64,000 nt of DNA from Atherix ibis (lineage: Eukaryota > Arthropoda > Insecta > Diptera > Athericidae), in NCBI GenBank assembly GCA_958298945.1, contig OY282610.1, positions 45,949,667-46,013,666 on the forward strand, given 5' to 3'. The translations under genes were made by a program, and so were the position numbers. Under the pieces are notes generated by a model, which searched no databases, had not been told where the DNA came from, and saw nothing but the letters and a program-made list of their open reading frames with translations. This document shows positions 22,851-36,205 of the stretch, piece by piece. Numbering within the stretch: position 1 is the stretch's first letter; the number at the start of each line of letters is the position of its first letter.

Positions 22851-25800
22851 TACTATTATCTAAATCTATTTGCTACTATATTATAGTTTTACTTAGATGT
22901 ATGTAAAATTAATAAAAAATGTTTAGACAACAAACATATCAAATTTATTTTATAGAGTTTTTCTGTCCACCCCTTTGCAAAATTTTAGCACCCTTTTTCA
23001 CTTTTGCTCCTTTCCTCCTCCTTGGAAAAAATTAAACCACGTGTTTCCAAGTAAAAATAATTTAAGCGGACATGAGTTTTTGTCAGATGTTATGATTGGG
23101 TGTGAAGGCTACCGGAAGGGAACATATACTACCGGGCCAAAATCAATTAAATTTTGTTCAGGGACTACATATGGTCTGAAAAGTGTTTATTCGTATTTTT
23201 TTTCTATCTAAATAGAAGTGGTAGGGTGAGACTGGGACGTTTTTGCTTTATTAGTTTTTACCGATACGCGAAATTGAAGAAAAAAAGTCACAACAAACAT
23301 TCGCAATATACGAAGTTGCATGGTAAAAAATGGCGGACCGCATTTAAACTATTTTTTACGCAAAATACACTCGCAATTGTATTTGAAAGTGGAAGAAATT
23401 CTAATTTTATATATTGTCAATATTTTTTACCGATGCCTTGAAACGTACCGCTACCATTAAAACTATTTAAATCACCTTATTTAGTTAAACCATGAGGTCC
23501 AAATATATCATGCTTGTTTGATTGCCAAATGATATAATTTGCTAGCTCACCTGGACAAAATTCCAAATTTACTAGTGCGTTTCTATAAATTTTTATGATT
23601 TCGAATTGAAATTTAACGTTTTCCTATTTTTATCTAATAGGAAATATTTATTTTTATGTAAATATGCTTTACAAAATTCAAAATCATAAAAAAAATGCTG
23701 GCAAGCAATTATCTTTAAATGTTTTAATAGAACAAAATTTCGAATATGTAATAAAAAAATTTTTTGTTTAGTTTAATTGAATTGTAAAGGATCTAAAATA
23801 TATACATAAAAAATATAAGCTTTAAGAAAATATCACTATAAATTTACATATACACTAATATACGAGTATATTTATCATAAAAATATTGAAGCGCACACAA
23901 GAGAAATAATCTAAGTAGCTACCAAGTATATAGGATATTGTGTGTTAATAAACAAATTTTTATAAGAAAATTAAGTTAAATAAAATTCTTAAAAGACTGG
24001 TAATAATTTTAGCAACGCTTTGTTTCTGCCATTATGATATATACTGGGGTTTTTTTTATCTACCCCTAAATATACAAGTATGACCTTAGATACTCGCACT
24101 AACACTCTAAGATAAATGATCAATAAATTTTTCATAGCTAAGGCTGTAAAAATTTTATTAACTTTTATAATAAATGTTATTTGCTTAAAAGATAATTTAA
24201 TAAATTTATGTTAAAATCACTTAATTGAAGAAAACAAAACTTTTCCATTTTCTAAACGAAATTTTCGACATTCTGACTCTTAGCGTACCCACAATACGTA
24301 TCTTATATCTGTTGTTAGTTGGTTAGTTACTCGTACTCAGCCAATGGCGAAAGCGGCACAATAATGGCAGGATCTATATAATATTACAAGTATAAAATAA
24401 ATTGGGACAATTTCATTTCAGTTTTTATTTAATTTTCTCTAATTAAAAAGTTCGAAAAAATTCTAATTGAAAATCGAATTTTTTGTTTAATTTATTTTTA
24501 ATTTTATGATTTTTTTGTTTATTTTGTTTTTGCTATTTTTTTTTTTATAAACTAAAATAAAAGTTTCCCTTTATCTTTTGTAGTATTAATGAAAATCTAT
24601 TGGAATTTAAAAGATGAACTTTGCCAGTTGGGGGAGAGGATGAAAACTTTAATAAGCTCATCAATTACATTAAACTTGTCTTGATTCATGTCCTTTGGTT
24701 AAAAGAGAATCGAATATAAATTACACCTTCAATTTTTCTAAAGTTTTCTTTTAGTTTATTTTTTTATTAATTTATTTATTTACTTGTTTGTTTTTTGTTG
24801 TTTTTTTTTTTCATTTTAAAAGCTTTCTGATAAGTGCACATTATACTCTTGTGAGTCTACATCCCTAAGGCATTGTTAGTAAAAGTAATCAAAAATGATG
24901 GCTAACGTCTTGTTATGATCTAAAGTTTTTTAATTACACCCTAAATAAACTAATATTAATGTTTTAAAATTCTTTTTATAAAAAGACAAAACTTTCGAAA
25001 ATCTAAGAGAAGTTTTGTTTAATATTTTTTGAGCGAACATAATATGATAATTAATTAATTTTAAATGTATACATATGTATGTATGTGTACGGACGTAATG
25101 TTCTTTCTATTCTGTGAAATTAAAATAAATGTAATTGGTTTGGAATTTAGTAATAATTTAGATTGATTACCTTTTTAATATTAAATAATACACAGAAATT
25201 CAGTAAGAGGAAATATTTATAATAAATGTTTTAAATGGGAAATTTGAGATAAAATTCAATCTCACACATTCGAGTGGCAAATTATTTTTATACAATATAT
25301 TTAAAATAAAAGTGATATTAGATTCCAAGTGGTTCTTATATACCTGGCTATAAAAATTTGTGATACTCATTTTCTTGCAGTTTAAGATAGGATCTAAAGA
25401 GCACAACCAATTTCTAACTATCAGAAATGATATAATATATAATTTCATAGTTATTAAAAAAATTCTTCATCTCCAAAATTTCCATCAAATAATATTAGAT
25501 ATCACATAATATTTACTTATAATTTACATGGATTATGGAAACCATATTTGAAAAGAAAAAAGAAATTTCTTTAAATTTATAACCAATTTTTAGAAATTTT
25601 TAACGCAAAGATATTTTTTTTTAAATTTTTATAAATTGCTACAATAATGTCTTTTGTTACGCAATATAATTCCAAAATTTAAAAAAAAAATGAGTACAAA
25701 TTAAACAGCCGTAAAATTTTTATCAAAATTTTAACAATATCAAAAATGGCGGCCGATTAATAATTGAATTTAATAAATTTTTGTCTATTTAGTTATACAT

Positions 25801-26138
25801 GTCTTTATTTCTCAATAGGTAAAAAAAAACGATCAAATTCAATTTAGGAACGCAACAAATAATAAAAAGATTATTGAATAATATTTAAAATAATGTAAAT
25901 AACCAACAAAAATTGCGGCAAAAAAAATGGCGGAGCATTAATATGACTGAAAAATCAAAATGGCCGCAAACATAGTCTTACATTGAGAACCGACTGAGTA
26001 CAGAAAAACGGCAAAATTTCGTCAAACATACAATTAGGATCTTATGAAAATTTGTAAATAGTTTTCAAATTTTAAAAAAATTAATTCATAAAAGTGCAGA
26101 CTCAAAATAAGTTAATATGAATTTAACTACCAGGTTAA
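22851..26138. other. AT-rich non-coding DNA
   Basis: Over 3 kb with no recognisable coding or mobile sequence, only A/T runs and short catatgtatg stretches (25065-25090). Confidence 0.5.
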
Positions 26139-27381
26139 TAAGCTTAAATCCGCTGTTTTTAAGCCAAAAAAACACATGTTGTTTTCATAGAAAGAAAAAA
26201 CAAATTTATTCAAAGTAATTGCCCTCGCTAGCTACACATTTTTCCCATCTCTCGGGCAATTTTTGGATACCAGGCCAAAAAAATTCCTTCTCTTTTGAGG
26301 CAAACCACTCATCAAGCCATTTTCGGACGTCTTCGTAAGAATCGAAGTGCTGCTCAGCGAGCGCGTGGCCCATCGGCGAAAACCGGTGGTAGTCGGAAGG
26401 GGCGAGGTCTGGAGAATAAGCGGGGTAGGGTAGCACCAACCAGTTGAGTGTCTCCTATTAGTTTTGGACCATTTTTGACGTGTGCGATGGTGCGTTGTCG
26501 TGAAGGAAAATCAGCTTGTCATGTCTTTGTTGATAATCCGTCCTTTTTGCACGCAGAGCACGGTCTAATTTGATCAGTTATTGGTGGTAGGAGTGGGCAT
26601 TGATAGTTTCACCAGGTTTCAACATCTATTAGTAGACGATACCCTGCTGATCCCACCAAACGCACAGCATCGTCTTCCGTACGAAGTGATTTTGTCTTGG
26701 GGAAAATGTTGATGGGTGGCCGGGATCAACCCACGATTTCTTGCGTTTAGCATTCTCGAAATATATCCATTTTTCATCGCCTGTCATAATCCGATGCAAG
26801 GAACGACTTTCTTTTTTGTCTGGTGAGCAAGATTTCGCATGTGAAATGCGGTGTCGCTCCATCTGCCTATCGTTCAATTCATGCGGCACCCATTTTCCGA
26901 TCTTTTCAATCTTCTATTGGGTTGAGTAACACCCAATTGCTCCGCGAGCATTTTTTTGCGATTGGTTATCGTCTTCGTCCAAAAGAGCCTGCAATTGATG
27001 GTCCTCAACCTTCCTAGGCCGATTTTCACGCTTCTTGCCCCACAAGTCAAAATTGCCATCTTTGAACCGACAAAACCAATCTCGGCACGTTGTTTCCGAT
27101 AAAGCACTGTCACCATAAGCCTCCATAAGCATTCGATTGGATTCGGCAGCCGATTTCTTCAAATTGAAGCAGAAATGCAGAGCTTCCCGCATATGCTCTT
27201 TCTATGGCACAAAACTAGACATGATTATCAAAAAAAAAAGTATGTTGTTATACGAAATTCTGACAATGTGCACTGATTAATGTTGACAGATGTCAAACTC
27301 ATCAAAAAAAATATGGCGTGTCCATGGTAGCTTAATACGCTCTCTCACGCCATCTATGACCAAACAGCGGATTTAAGCTTA
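26139..27381 (-). mobile_element. Mos1-like mariner, copy 2
   Basis: Ends agcttaaatccgctgttt and complement, TA on both sides, 1.24 kb. Complete in outline, and the reference that shows copy 1 lacks its right end. Confidence 0.93.
26206..27222 (-). pseudogene. Mos1-like mariner transposase, broken
   Basis: The start is the ATG at 27222-27220 (MSSFVP, then a stop, KEHMREALHFCF). KSAAESNRMLMEAYGD, DWFCRFKDGNFDLWGKK, ALLDEDDNQSQ, PHELNDRQM, MTGDEKWIYFENAKRKKSW and CVWWDQQGIVY are clear. The C-terminal part YSPDLAPSDYHRFSPMGHA ... LPERWEKCVASEGNYFE ends at 26206. Frameshifts near 26930 and 26850 and further lesions between 26440 and 26630 make it non-functional. Confidence 0.92.
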
Positions 27382-28914
27382 TTCGTATACTAACAAGATA
27401 CAAATGTGATATCAAAACCACCAAAAAAAAATGTTAGTACGAAAGCCAATATTTTATCATTAAAAACGCAATAATCCCTAATGTTAATACTTAAGAAATT
27501 GAAAAGGAATTGTGAATTTTTTAAATCTTCGTCATATTATACAACTTGGTCACTATTATAAGATAACCATTACAATCTTCCAAATATTCAATTAAAAAAA
27601 AATTAGCAATTCTTTCCCAAGGATCCCATTAAAGTTAAATATAAATGTCAACATATAATTATAAAAATGAAATCAATATCATAATGATGATAAAGCGCCA
27701 TCAAGATTTCAAGCGTTTAGCTACAATTTTACAGCTCCCAGTCTAGACCTCAAAAACTCCAAAAGTCTATAAATAAGAAATTATGTACGCTGTGAGTGAA
27801 AAAATCGACAGGAATTATCATAAAGCTGCCATAGAAATACTACCCCTTAAAAGTAGATACATTTTCAAAATATACTTAGTTGCAGATAAAGAATAGATAA
27901 ATTAACCAAAATGAATGTGGTAATATCTTTTTAAATATGGTAAGATGCTAACGAGACAATGAATATTTTTTCAAGTAGAGAAATATGTACTTAAAAATTA
28001 TTATGGATATAAAGAGAATTTTTTTCTTCCTGATGTGAGTATTTTTTTGTGCAAAACATATCACGAAATCACCATTACTAAAAAAAAAATTATTCAGAAT
28101 AAAAAACGTTCTTTTAAACTTTAACGTGTTTACAATAAAAAAATTGCTTGTTCATTTCCTTTATTATTTTTCTGTGTTATTTCAGCTAAGAACCAAAAAT
28201 ATTATTACTATGTATGGGCTATGAGTGTTTGGCAAATTTCTCTATTATAAACCTTGAACGGATGTTAATAAATATTCTACGTATGCATACTAACATGGGA
28301 GCAATATTATAGTATTTGTATGTATATGAAATATAATATTTTATTTTCCATAATTTATTAAATTTTACACACGAGCTATGGCCGTTTTTTTGGAACAATT
28401 TTATTCTATTTTTATACATTATTGTACGCTTTAGTTCTCTAGCGCAGCTGTAACTGAAATCACCATCAGCTTCCCGGTTACGCTCTTAAGATATTCTTGA
28501 CAGTACCAATTTGAGGGTCTTTCAACGGTTTTTTTTATATTGGGAACAAAAAACGTCACAATAATTGTTTAATGGCGATCTGACTCGAACAAATCATTTT
28601 CTGAGCCTTTCAATGAGTACTCGTCAGCTTCAAAAACCTGGTATAGCAGGAAATTATGTAATTTATTTGTTGGTTTGGTTGTAAGCTTGCAGGTTGTATG
28701 CAAATTAAGTTGCCTTTATATATGAAACAATTGAGTAAAAATCAAGCATTTCCAGAAATACTTTTCAATTTTATTCAAAAAGTTGTAATGACATATCAGA
28801 ATTTACTAACCTAATTTATTGATAAAGATAATAACTTCTACACAAATAGCCTTTTTTGGAAAGGTAGGTTCATTGCAGACCCGCAATAATTCCTGTTGCC
28901 TCTGAAAAATTTGT
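27382..28914. other. AT-rich non-coding DNA
   Basis: No recognised feature. Confidence 0.5.
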
Positions 28915-29010
28915 GCGCTTCAGTTCAATACAAAATCTGATAGCAAATCGTTACTTCAAATTGCTCTGTCCAATTTTGCTTAACGCACTACAAAAACATA
29001 ACCTCATTTA
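28915..29010 (+). repeat. Dispersed repeat DR-2, copy 2
   Basis: Matches 10960-11060 and 35130-35215: acaaaatctgatagcaaatc, then aacgcactacaaaaacataac. Confidence 0.6.
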
Positions 29011-29157
29011 TCGCATAGTTACCAGTTGAGGTTCAAATCTATACTGAACGACCAATAAGAGTGAAGGTAGAAGATGTATGGTGAGTAAGTTGACAGTGTT
29101 GTCAGTTTTATCTGTCAGATATCGTATTTGTGCATTATCTACATATGCTCGCACTAT

Positions 29158-30397
29158 TATTAGGTTGGTGCAAAAGTTATGACCGTTTTTTGCATATACA
29201 ATTAAACATTTTTTTTTTAGATTTGTATTATTTATTTAATCAATTATATAATTTCCATCCGTTCTTATAACCTCCTCCCATCTTTCTATCAACTTATTAA
29301 TACCATTAGTGTAAAATTCCTTGAATTTTGATGCGAAATATGTAGAAACGGATGTTTTTACCTGCTCTATTGTATCAAATTTTTTATCATTTAAAAAATT
29401 TTGCAGTGATTGGAATAAATGGAAATCGGAAGGAGCAAGATCTGGAGAATACGGTCGATGCTTGATAACGTCCCAATTCAGCTTGTATTGGGTCATTACA
29501 GCCACATGTGGTCGCGCGTTGTCGTGATAAAACACTACCCCTATTCTGTTTACCAATTCTGGTCTATCCTTTTGAAGGACGATGTTCAATTTGGATAATT
29601 GCTGACAATATCGTTCTCTTGTAATTGTCTGATTGCGTTTCAAGTGTTCAAAATACACAATACCCTTACAATCCAACCAAACACAAAGCATAACTTTTTT
29701 TGATATAGCCCAATGTCTTTTTCTTGTCACGTTGTTGTACACGACCCATTTCTCATCTCCCGTTACCAGACGATGCAAAAAAGGTTCATGTTTTTGTCTC
29801 GCACTCAAAGCAACGCACGTTGAAACACGATCCAATAAATTGGCAGCCGACAATTGGTGAGGTATCCAAACGTCGTACCGCGAAACCATCCCCATACGCT
29901 TCAAATGCCTTAATACGGTTGTATGGTTGACTCCCATCATCGACGCGATCTCCCTGGTGGTTAGACGTGGATTGGTGTCAATTATGACTTTTAACTTGTC
30001 CTCATCAGACTTCAATGGCCGCCCGGTACGTGGTTTATCAATTAGTGAAAAATCCCCAGATCGGAATTTTGTAAACCATCTTTGTGCCTGCCGAACTTTG
30101 ATGACATCTGTTCCATACACTTCGCAAATGTTTTTGGTGGCCACACTGGCGGTATTGTCTTTACGGAATTCATAAAGTAAATAATGACGTAAATGCACTT
30201 TATCGACCGACATTTTGAAAAAATACAAGGGCTCTTCACTGTACTCTGGCCAGGCCAAAACTGAATAGAAAGTTGAGGGAAAGCATCCTTTATACAATGG
30301 AATCATTTAAAAGAAGAAACTATTCATCATTTCTGAAGAAAAAATTTTTTTACCTAGAATCATAAAAAACGGTCATAACTTTTGCACCAACCCAATA
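29158..30397 (-). mobile_element. Cecropia-like mariner
   Basis: The terminal repeats ttaggttggtgcaaaagtta and ttgggttggtgcaaaagtta (complement) are those of the cecropia/Hsmar1 type, with a TA duplication at 29158-29159 and 30396-30397. 1.24 kb, full length apart from coding deletions. Ends agree over about 28 bp, suggesting a relatively young copy. Confidence 0.95.
29236..30213 (-). CDS. Cecropia-like mariner transposase, open frame with deletions
   Basis: Uninterrupted 325-aa frame. I chose the ATG at 30213 because MSVDKVHLRHYLLYEF aligns with mariner N-termini; the frame is open 31 codons further up, but that part has no family similarity. Two helix-turn-helix regions (ASVATKNICEVYG, TTREIASMMGVNHTTVLRHL), linker WIPHQL at 117-122, D153 (TGDEKW), D231 (YHDNARPH) and D263 (LAPSDF). 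Two in-frame losses: about 17 residues between RKRHW and KKVMLCVW, and three residues after KLN, so the D-D spacing is 31 instead of 34. Probably inactive as a nuclease but translatable. The flanking element is intact. Confidence 0.9.
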   Translation of the reverse strand: MSVDKVHLRHYLLYEFRKDNTASVATKNICEVYGTDVIKVRQAQRWFTKFRSGDFSLIDKPRTGRPLKSDEDKLKVIIDTNPRLTTREIASMMGVNHTTVLRHLKRMGMVSRYDVWIPHQLSAANLLDRVSTCVALSARQKHEPFLHRLVTGDEKWVVYNNVTRKRHWAISKKVMLCVWLDCKGIVYFEHLKRNQTITRERYCQQLSKLNIVLQKDRPELVNRIGVVFYHDNARPHVAVMTQYKLNWDVIKHRPYSPDLAPSDFHLFQSLQNFLNDKKFDTIEQVKTSVSTYFASKFKEFYTNGINKLIERWEEVIRTDGNYIID

Positions 30398-32836
30398 TTT
30401 CAAAATAGTAAAATTACTGTGATTAAAAAACTTTCAGTTTAATTTGCAAATATTTATTAAATATTGGGATTGAAATTTTAAATTTTAAAAGTCATACTAG
30501 TACTTTGATATTATGACTTTAAGCCTTTGATAAAAATGATGATTATTTTGAATCCTGTTTAATAGTTTTGAAATTTTTAACATGCAATCCCCTTTAATAT
30601 TCTATATTATTTTTTTTAAACAAGGTTAAATATTTCTCAATAAGTGAAAATATTTTGAAAATATTCTCAAATTACCCTTAGTTTTTTTCGCCTGTAAATT
30701 TTTGGCGGTGTTTTAATTCCTTTTGGCATTTTTTTTCTCTTATAATATCTTTTTTTTATGTTTTCCATTTAACTTTAAATATTTTTGATATAATTGGTCC
30801 GACATGACCACCATTTAGAGTCATTAAAGATTGATGACCTTGACCTACATAGATTTAGTTTTTTTGCTACAAAAAAAAACCGTCATTGACATTGTTTAAT
30901 AATGTAGGTCCTAATCTATGCTGAAGTGGGCTAGCATTTATTTAAAAACTTTTTTATAATTTCTAAAAAAAAAAATGTCTGTCAATTTTTTATTAAAAAA
31001 ATAATTTTTTTTTAATTTCCATATTTAAAATTAAAAAAAAAAAATATTTTTTATAATATTTTTCATGGTACCAATTTAAATAGTTGTTACAAACTTTTCG
31101 TGAATATTGATGAAAATCTTTAAAGAATTGATTTTTCTCAAATCAACAAAATACACTGAGAATCGTTAAAGGACCAAATAAGAAATATGTACTTTTTCCG
31201 AAACAATTCAAATTTATATAGTCAACTTTTGGCCAACTCTTAAATATATGGTTTGGGCGTGTAGCTATATAATAAATTGGAATAGGGCCTAGAGGAGTAT
31301 AAATGTATGTAAATCGTTATTTTATGTGAAACTGAATGCGGAGAAGAAGAAAAAAAGGACTGTAGTAAATGTTGTGGAAAAAATATGAAAAATCTTTCGA
31401 ATAAAGTCAACTTATGTCATCATTTGTGCTTTTTCGATGATAGATAAATTCCCACCACGAAGAAAAGAAAAAAAGAACTCGCCAAATTGATTTATACGTT
31501 AAATAAAAATAAAAATTCCTTTTTTAGAATATACAAAAATAAAGAAAAAAATATGGCACTTTTAAAAAAAAGTGTCAAAAAGCTAATACCGAAAAATATC
31601 GAAATACTCAAATCAGAGAATTTATAAAATGTTGATTGGACTACATTTTCGAACAGGCAAAAAAAAGGATGTATCAAATTTGTGAATATATATCAATAAC
31701 AAAAAAAAATGATTCATGCAATTGTGTAAGCTAGTCGGAAATATAATCCAATTTGAGAACCTCAAATAATCGCATAGTTTTTATGTGGAGCGTAAATATG
31801 AAAAGCTGTGGTAACTGTGTGAAAATTTTCGCAAAGCTGTCAGAACTGTATCCTTTCTGATATGAAAATGTAATCCGAAACAAATTCAAACAAATGTGTC
31901 TGCCTTTGATGCCCCTTAAGTAGTATGAAGAAATTTGATTTTTATACCATCATCACTCCTTATTTGGCGCTTCCTTTTGCTTTCTATACTAATAACATGT
32001 AGTCTCCAATATTTTCCGAACTTTCGGTTTTAGCTTCAGATTGATGTGATTGTTATTTTTTCCAAGCAAAAAAAAAATCACAAGTCTTAAGAGAGATAAG
32101 AAAAAATAAAGAAACCACAATGATTGCGGTCAGTGAATTATCCAAAGTTGACGCGAAATGAAATTCAATAAATATGCAAAATTTTGTTAGTATTGCTTGT
32201 ACATATAATAGATACAAAGCAATGACTTTCTCTCTTCAACTGAAAAGGCGCCCCATACTAATATTGTAAGCTTCTGAACACAAGCTCTATGGCTACATAG
32301 TCCTTGCCATAATTAATTGATATTGAAATATTTATTTTTAATGTACTCCGTATTTTCGAACACTTCTCTTATCATTTAGCAGGATACTCTTTGGCATTTA
32401 CTCTTGAGTTATTATCGCTAATAGTTTTAATATTCTTTATTGTGCGTGACTAGCTTCAAAACCAATCAAATTAGAGATAAAAGCAAAAAAATTTCCAATC
32501 GGAAACTTCAAATTGAATAAATTACATCGAAAAAATTCCATTTAATTAATTGTGGATAAAAATTCAAAACATTATCGTTGATGTAAAAAACAAAATAAAA
32601 TTACTTGGCAATTTTTAAGAAGTTAAAATGTTTTTTTTACAATAAGGATTTTTTTTTATTTATAAATAATTTATTTTAAAAAAAAAACACTATTAAAAAA
32701 AATTAATTATTTGAAAAGAAAATAGAAATTTTTAAAACTAATATAAGGTGGCGCAAAAAAAACATTATGCTTTAAATTCTTTATAAAAATTTTATTTAAC
32801 CGATTCTTATTTTTTTTATTTTTTATAAATATAATA
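30398..32836. other. AT-rich non-coding DNA
   Basis: Long A and T runs. No feature recognised. Confidence 0.5.
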
Positions 32837-33730
32837 TACGAGGTCTGTTCAAAAAGTATCGTGAATTTTGAATTTCCGCGGGCTACGTACATTCGATTTT
32901 CGATTTCTTTTGTGGCGTTATATTGGTACTCATTTCTCTTACTTATGCCAACAAGTTCGGCCATTTTGAATGTTCAGTTAATTTTTGACAGCTGCTTTGC
33001 TTGCACGTGTTTTGGCTCGTCTTCGCTTTTTACCCATTCCAAAAAATGGATCAAAGAATCTGTATCAAAATTTGTGTGGAAAACAAAATTAATTGCATGG
33101 ACGCATTACAAATGTTGACTGTGGCATATGGTGAAGCGACCTTGTACCGAAGCAATGTTTATCGGCGGTACAAAATGTTCTCAGAGGGCCGAGAAGATGT
33201 GACGACGAAAAGCGTGCCGGACGCCAAGTTCAGTCGAATGTGAAGTTTTTGCTTAAAGTTTTCATCGATTGCAGGGGCGTGGTGCGTCATGAGTTTTTGC
33301 CACAGGGTAGAACGTCAGTAAGGAATATTACCTGAAAGTTATGCGCAAGTTGCGTGAAGCAATCCGCCAGAAACGCCCGCATTTGTTGACGAACAAAAAT
33401 TGGCTTTTGCATCATGATAACGTCCCTGCTCACGCATCGTTGCTGCTTGTGCGCGAATTTTTGGCCAAAAACAACATACTAATAATGCCACAGCCACCGT
33501 ATTCTATAGATCTGGCCCCCTGTTACTTTTTCTTGTTCCCGAAACTGAAGAGCCCCATGAAAGGATGATGCTACGCTTTGAAGTGCTTCGTGGATTGGGA
33601 AAAACGTTGGCGCAAGTGTATAATATCTAGTGGGGATTACTTTGAAGGGGACATAATAGATACTCATGAATAAATAAATAATTTAGAAAAAAAACACAAA
33701 ATTCGTGATACTTTTTGAGCAGACCTCGTA
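32837..33730 (+). mobile_element. Vertumnana-like mariner derivative, copy 2
   Basis: Both genuine ends present: left cgaggtctgttcaaaaagta, right complement of cgaggtctgctcaaaaagta, with TA. 894 bp, so about 400 bp shorter than a full mariner. It gives the normal 5' leader and the normal 3' tail used to recognise the rearranged copies at 46239 and 55875. Confidence 0.93.
33046..33673 (+). pseudogene. Vertumnana-like mariner transposase, deleted
   Basis: ATG at 33046 (MDQRICIKICVENKINCMDA), then YRRYKMFSEGREDV. An internal deletion joins this to VKFLLKVFIDCRGVVRHEFLP, removing the first catalytic Asp. The second is present in LLHHDNVPAH; the third position reads Tyr (LAPCYFF for LAPCDFF). A stop follows KSPMKG, and the last 35 codons (FVDWEKRWRKCIISSGDYFEGD) are in another frame. 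Confidence 0.9.
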
Positions 33731-33939
33731 CTAATTGGAAATATTTTTGGTTGAATTGTGAAAAATGATGTCGCACAAGTGGTGGTTATTTGCTGTTATC
33801 CTTTCCAAAATATTTTCCATAACCTTTTGAAAATTTTCAAGAATTTGTGACTTTGTTTTTATTGATAATATTGTCTTTTAATTAAAGGATCATTTTTGAT
33901 TTATTAATATTAATTTTTTCTTTCAAATATCTTCAACGA

Positions 33940-34640
33940 CAATAGTCAGGACTCGTTAATTCCAAGGAACCCGAAGGCCAATTGAAATTGGTTCTGCACA
34001 AAATAATGCGTTCGGCAAAGATTTTTGTATCATTTAACAGAACCATTAAGTCTCTTGCATAGAGTCCCTTATATTGAGTCTCCTCAATCTTCATTTTGTT
34101 GGAACCACAGAATTGGATAATTTTCTACAGGCTTAAAACAACTTCCAACAACATCCAATACAGATCACAAAAGGTTAAAACTGTAACATCGTCTTTATTT
34201 TCAAAAAAATATGGGCACGATACAACACACCAAACAGTACACTTAAGTAGGTTAATTTTTCGCAGATGAACTGCTCTTAGATTTCTCGTAGCTTATACAT
34301 TACAAATTTGCTTGTTTATGAAGCCAATTAATTTAAAATAGGCTTCATCGCTCATTATCAAATTGTTATTAACATCTGGATTTCCTTCTCCTTTTTGCCG
34401 AAAATAAAACGCATAATCAAGCCCGTTGCTACCAGTCTGTCAAAAGCTTAATTTTATATGGTAACATGTTTTCTGCAGCAACCTTCGTGATAGCCCCAGT
34501 TGTGTCGAATTTCTCCTTGTTGAGGTTTCGAGAATTTCTTGCATACCCTCCCGTACACGATTAATATTTTCATTCGTGTACGATGTACGTCGTATTTAGG
34601 CATCATAAAAATTCCTGACTGATTCTTTATTCCAACCATT
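33940..34640 (-). pseudogene. DD41D-like transposase, longest relic
   Basis: Read leftward from 34640: NENINRVREGMQEI, SRRLLQKTC, IKLS, then LIMSDEAYFKLIGFINKQIC (first catalytic Asp in SDEA), LKCTVWCVVSCPYFFEN, WFQQ or LWFQQNED (second Asp region), then ISIGLRV or RTNFNWPSGSLELTSPDY (third Asp). The order and spacing are those of an insect DD41D (Visitor-like) element. Several frameshifts. This relic ties the scattered scraps elsewhere in the window to one family. Confidence 0.68.
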
Positions 34641-34801
34641 TTATTTTATTTTTGTACATCAACTTTATCATATTTAAATTAGTTCATAGAAGGGCTGGAA
34701 GGCTTCACGTTAAGGAGCCTTCAAGAGTTGTTATGATTTTCGGGATTAAAAGAAGTCTTGCGGACTAAGATCACATTAAAAAAAATATTGAAGAAAATAT
34801 T

Positions 34802-34881
34802 CCTGTTACAGCTATGTCGTCAAGGTCTAATATCTAATATCCCTGTTACAACTATGTTGTCAAGTTGTAATGTCTATCCAA
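34802..34881. repeat. Imperfect 40-bp tandem duplication
   Basis: cctgttacagctatgtcgtc and cctgttacaactatgttgtc, one period of 40 bases apart. Confidence 0.7.
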
Positions 34882-35129
34882 TCTGAAAATAAAAACCCCT
34901 TTTCTGGATCTTTAAAGAGTTTACTTATAAAAAATTAGTTCTAAGTTTGTCTTTCATCTTCATCTTCTTTCATTTTTATCAGATTTAGTTTTTAAATGCC
35001 TCTTTAGCAAAATTCGCCTTCCACTGCTTCCAAAAAATGACTTGTGTCACCGAAATGCTTGTGGTTATGCTAACGAATTTATCCCAAAGGATAATTTAAA
35101 ATTTTCTTAGATTAAACTGATGGATTCAG

Positions 35130-35215
35130 TAAGTTTAAATACAAAATTTTATGGCAAATTGTTGCTCCAAATTTCATTGCTCCTATTTTCTTAACGCACT
35201 ATAAAAATAAAATTT
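35130..35215 (+). repeat. Dispersed repeat DR-2, copy 3
   Basis: acaaaattttatggcaaatt ... aacgcactataaaaata, matching 10960-11060 and 28915-29010. Confidence 0.55.
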
Positions 35216-36120
35216 TTGTATTTTTGTAGTGCTCTACGAAAAGAGGAACACTTAGTTAGCGGACAAGGTTGCAACTGATATAATAAATCTAGGAGGGACT
35301 ACTATGTAAGCTTTATGTAAAGGATAAGTCCGCAGTATTGCACAAATCGCTCTCAGTTATGCTAGGCTTATTACTTTTCAGCCGTACCGTATCAGAGTAA
35401 TCAAAGCCTTAAACTTTGATTACACCGTTCGTGTAATGTATGATTTTCTCATGCAAAGGATTGGCTATCAAATTGCTCCATTCCACAAGCAAGTCGCCAG
35501 TATATTACAGTGGTCGTGCAATTGAACGATTTTTGCTCGTGAACGTAGTAGTTTTTGCGCTTGGCAAGCATGAAAAAGGGAAAATTCAGCCAACCTATAA
35601 ATGATTTAGTCATGTGTGCTCATACATATATTACATATAACGTCATTCACGATGAATTCGTCATTTGCTGGTAATTTATTTTGACATTTTACAGTATCGT
35701 ATTTATTTTGTATATGATACATTTTATTAAATGCATTTGATTTTATTACTTATTATTTATAATTTAAAGCTATTTTGATTTATGCAAATTGGAAGTTATA
35801 TGATACAAATTTTAAAGAATAATGTAGCGTATAGCAAAAAATATTTCCAATATAAATTTATAAATAAGTTTAATATGTTATAATAACAATACCAATGGAA
35901 CATGAAATATAAATATTGAAATTAAAACTGGAATGTTAAAATAAAATCTAAAATTTTTACTAAAATAAATAAATAAATTCAAATAATCAAAATAAATAGA
36001 ATGAATATTAAAATTCCTTTTTGTATGCGTAAATTGCCCGTGCAATGCGATCAATTATTCTGGAAAATATTTATTCGATTGACTGCAGTATAATTAGACT
36101 GCTCGTTTAATTATAATTTT

Positions 36121-36205
36121 GCTCATGCATGCAATTGTGCAGGTTTTGCAGCCAACAATGCACGGGCTTTGTTCGCGGCAAACCTGCACAATTGCATGCA
36201 CGAGC
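36121..36205. repeat. Large palindrome, 26-bp arms
   Basis: Perfect 21-bp arms at 36126-36146 and 36180-36200, extended to 26 bp with one mismatch, around a 33-base spacer. Core word gcatgcaattgtgcaggttt. The rest of 35216-36700 has no recognised gene. Confidence 0.88.
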
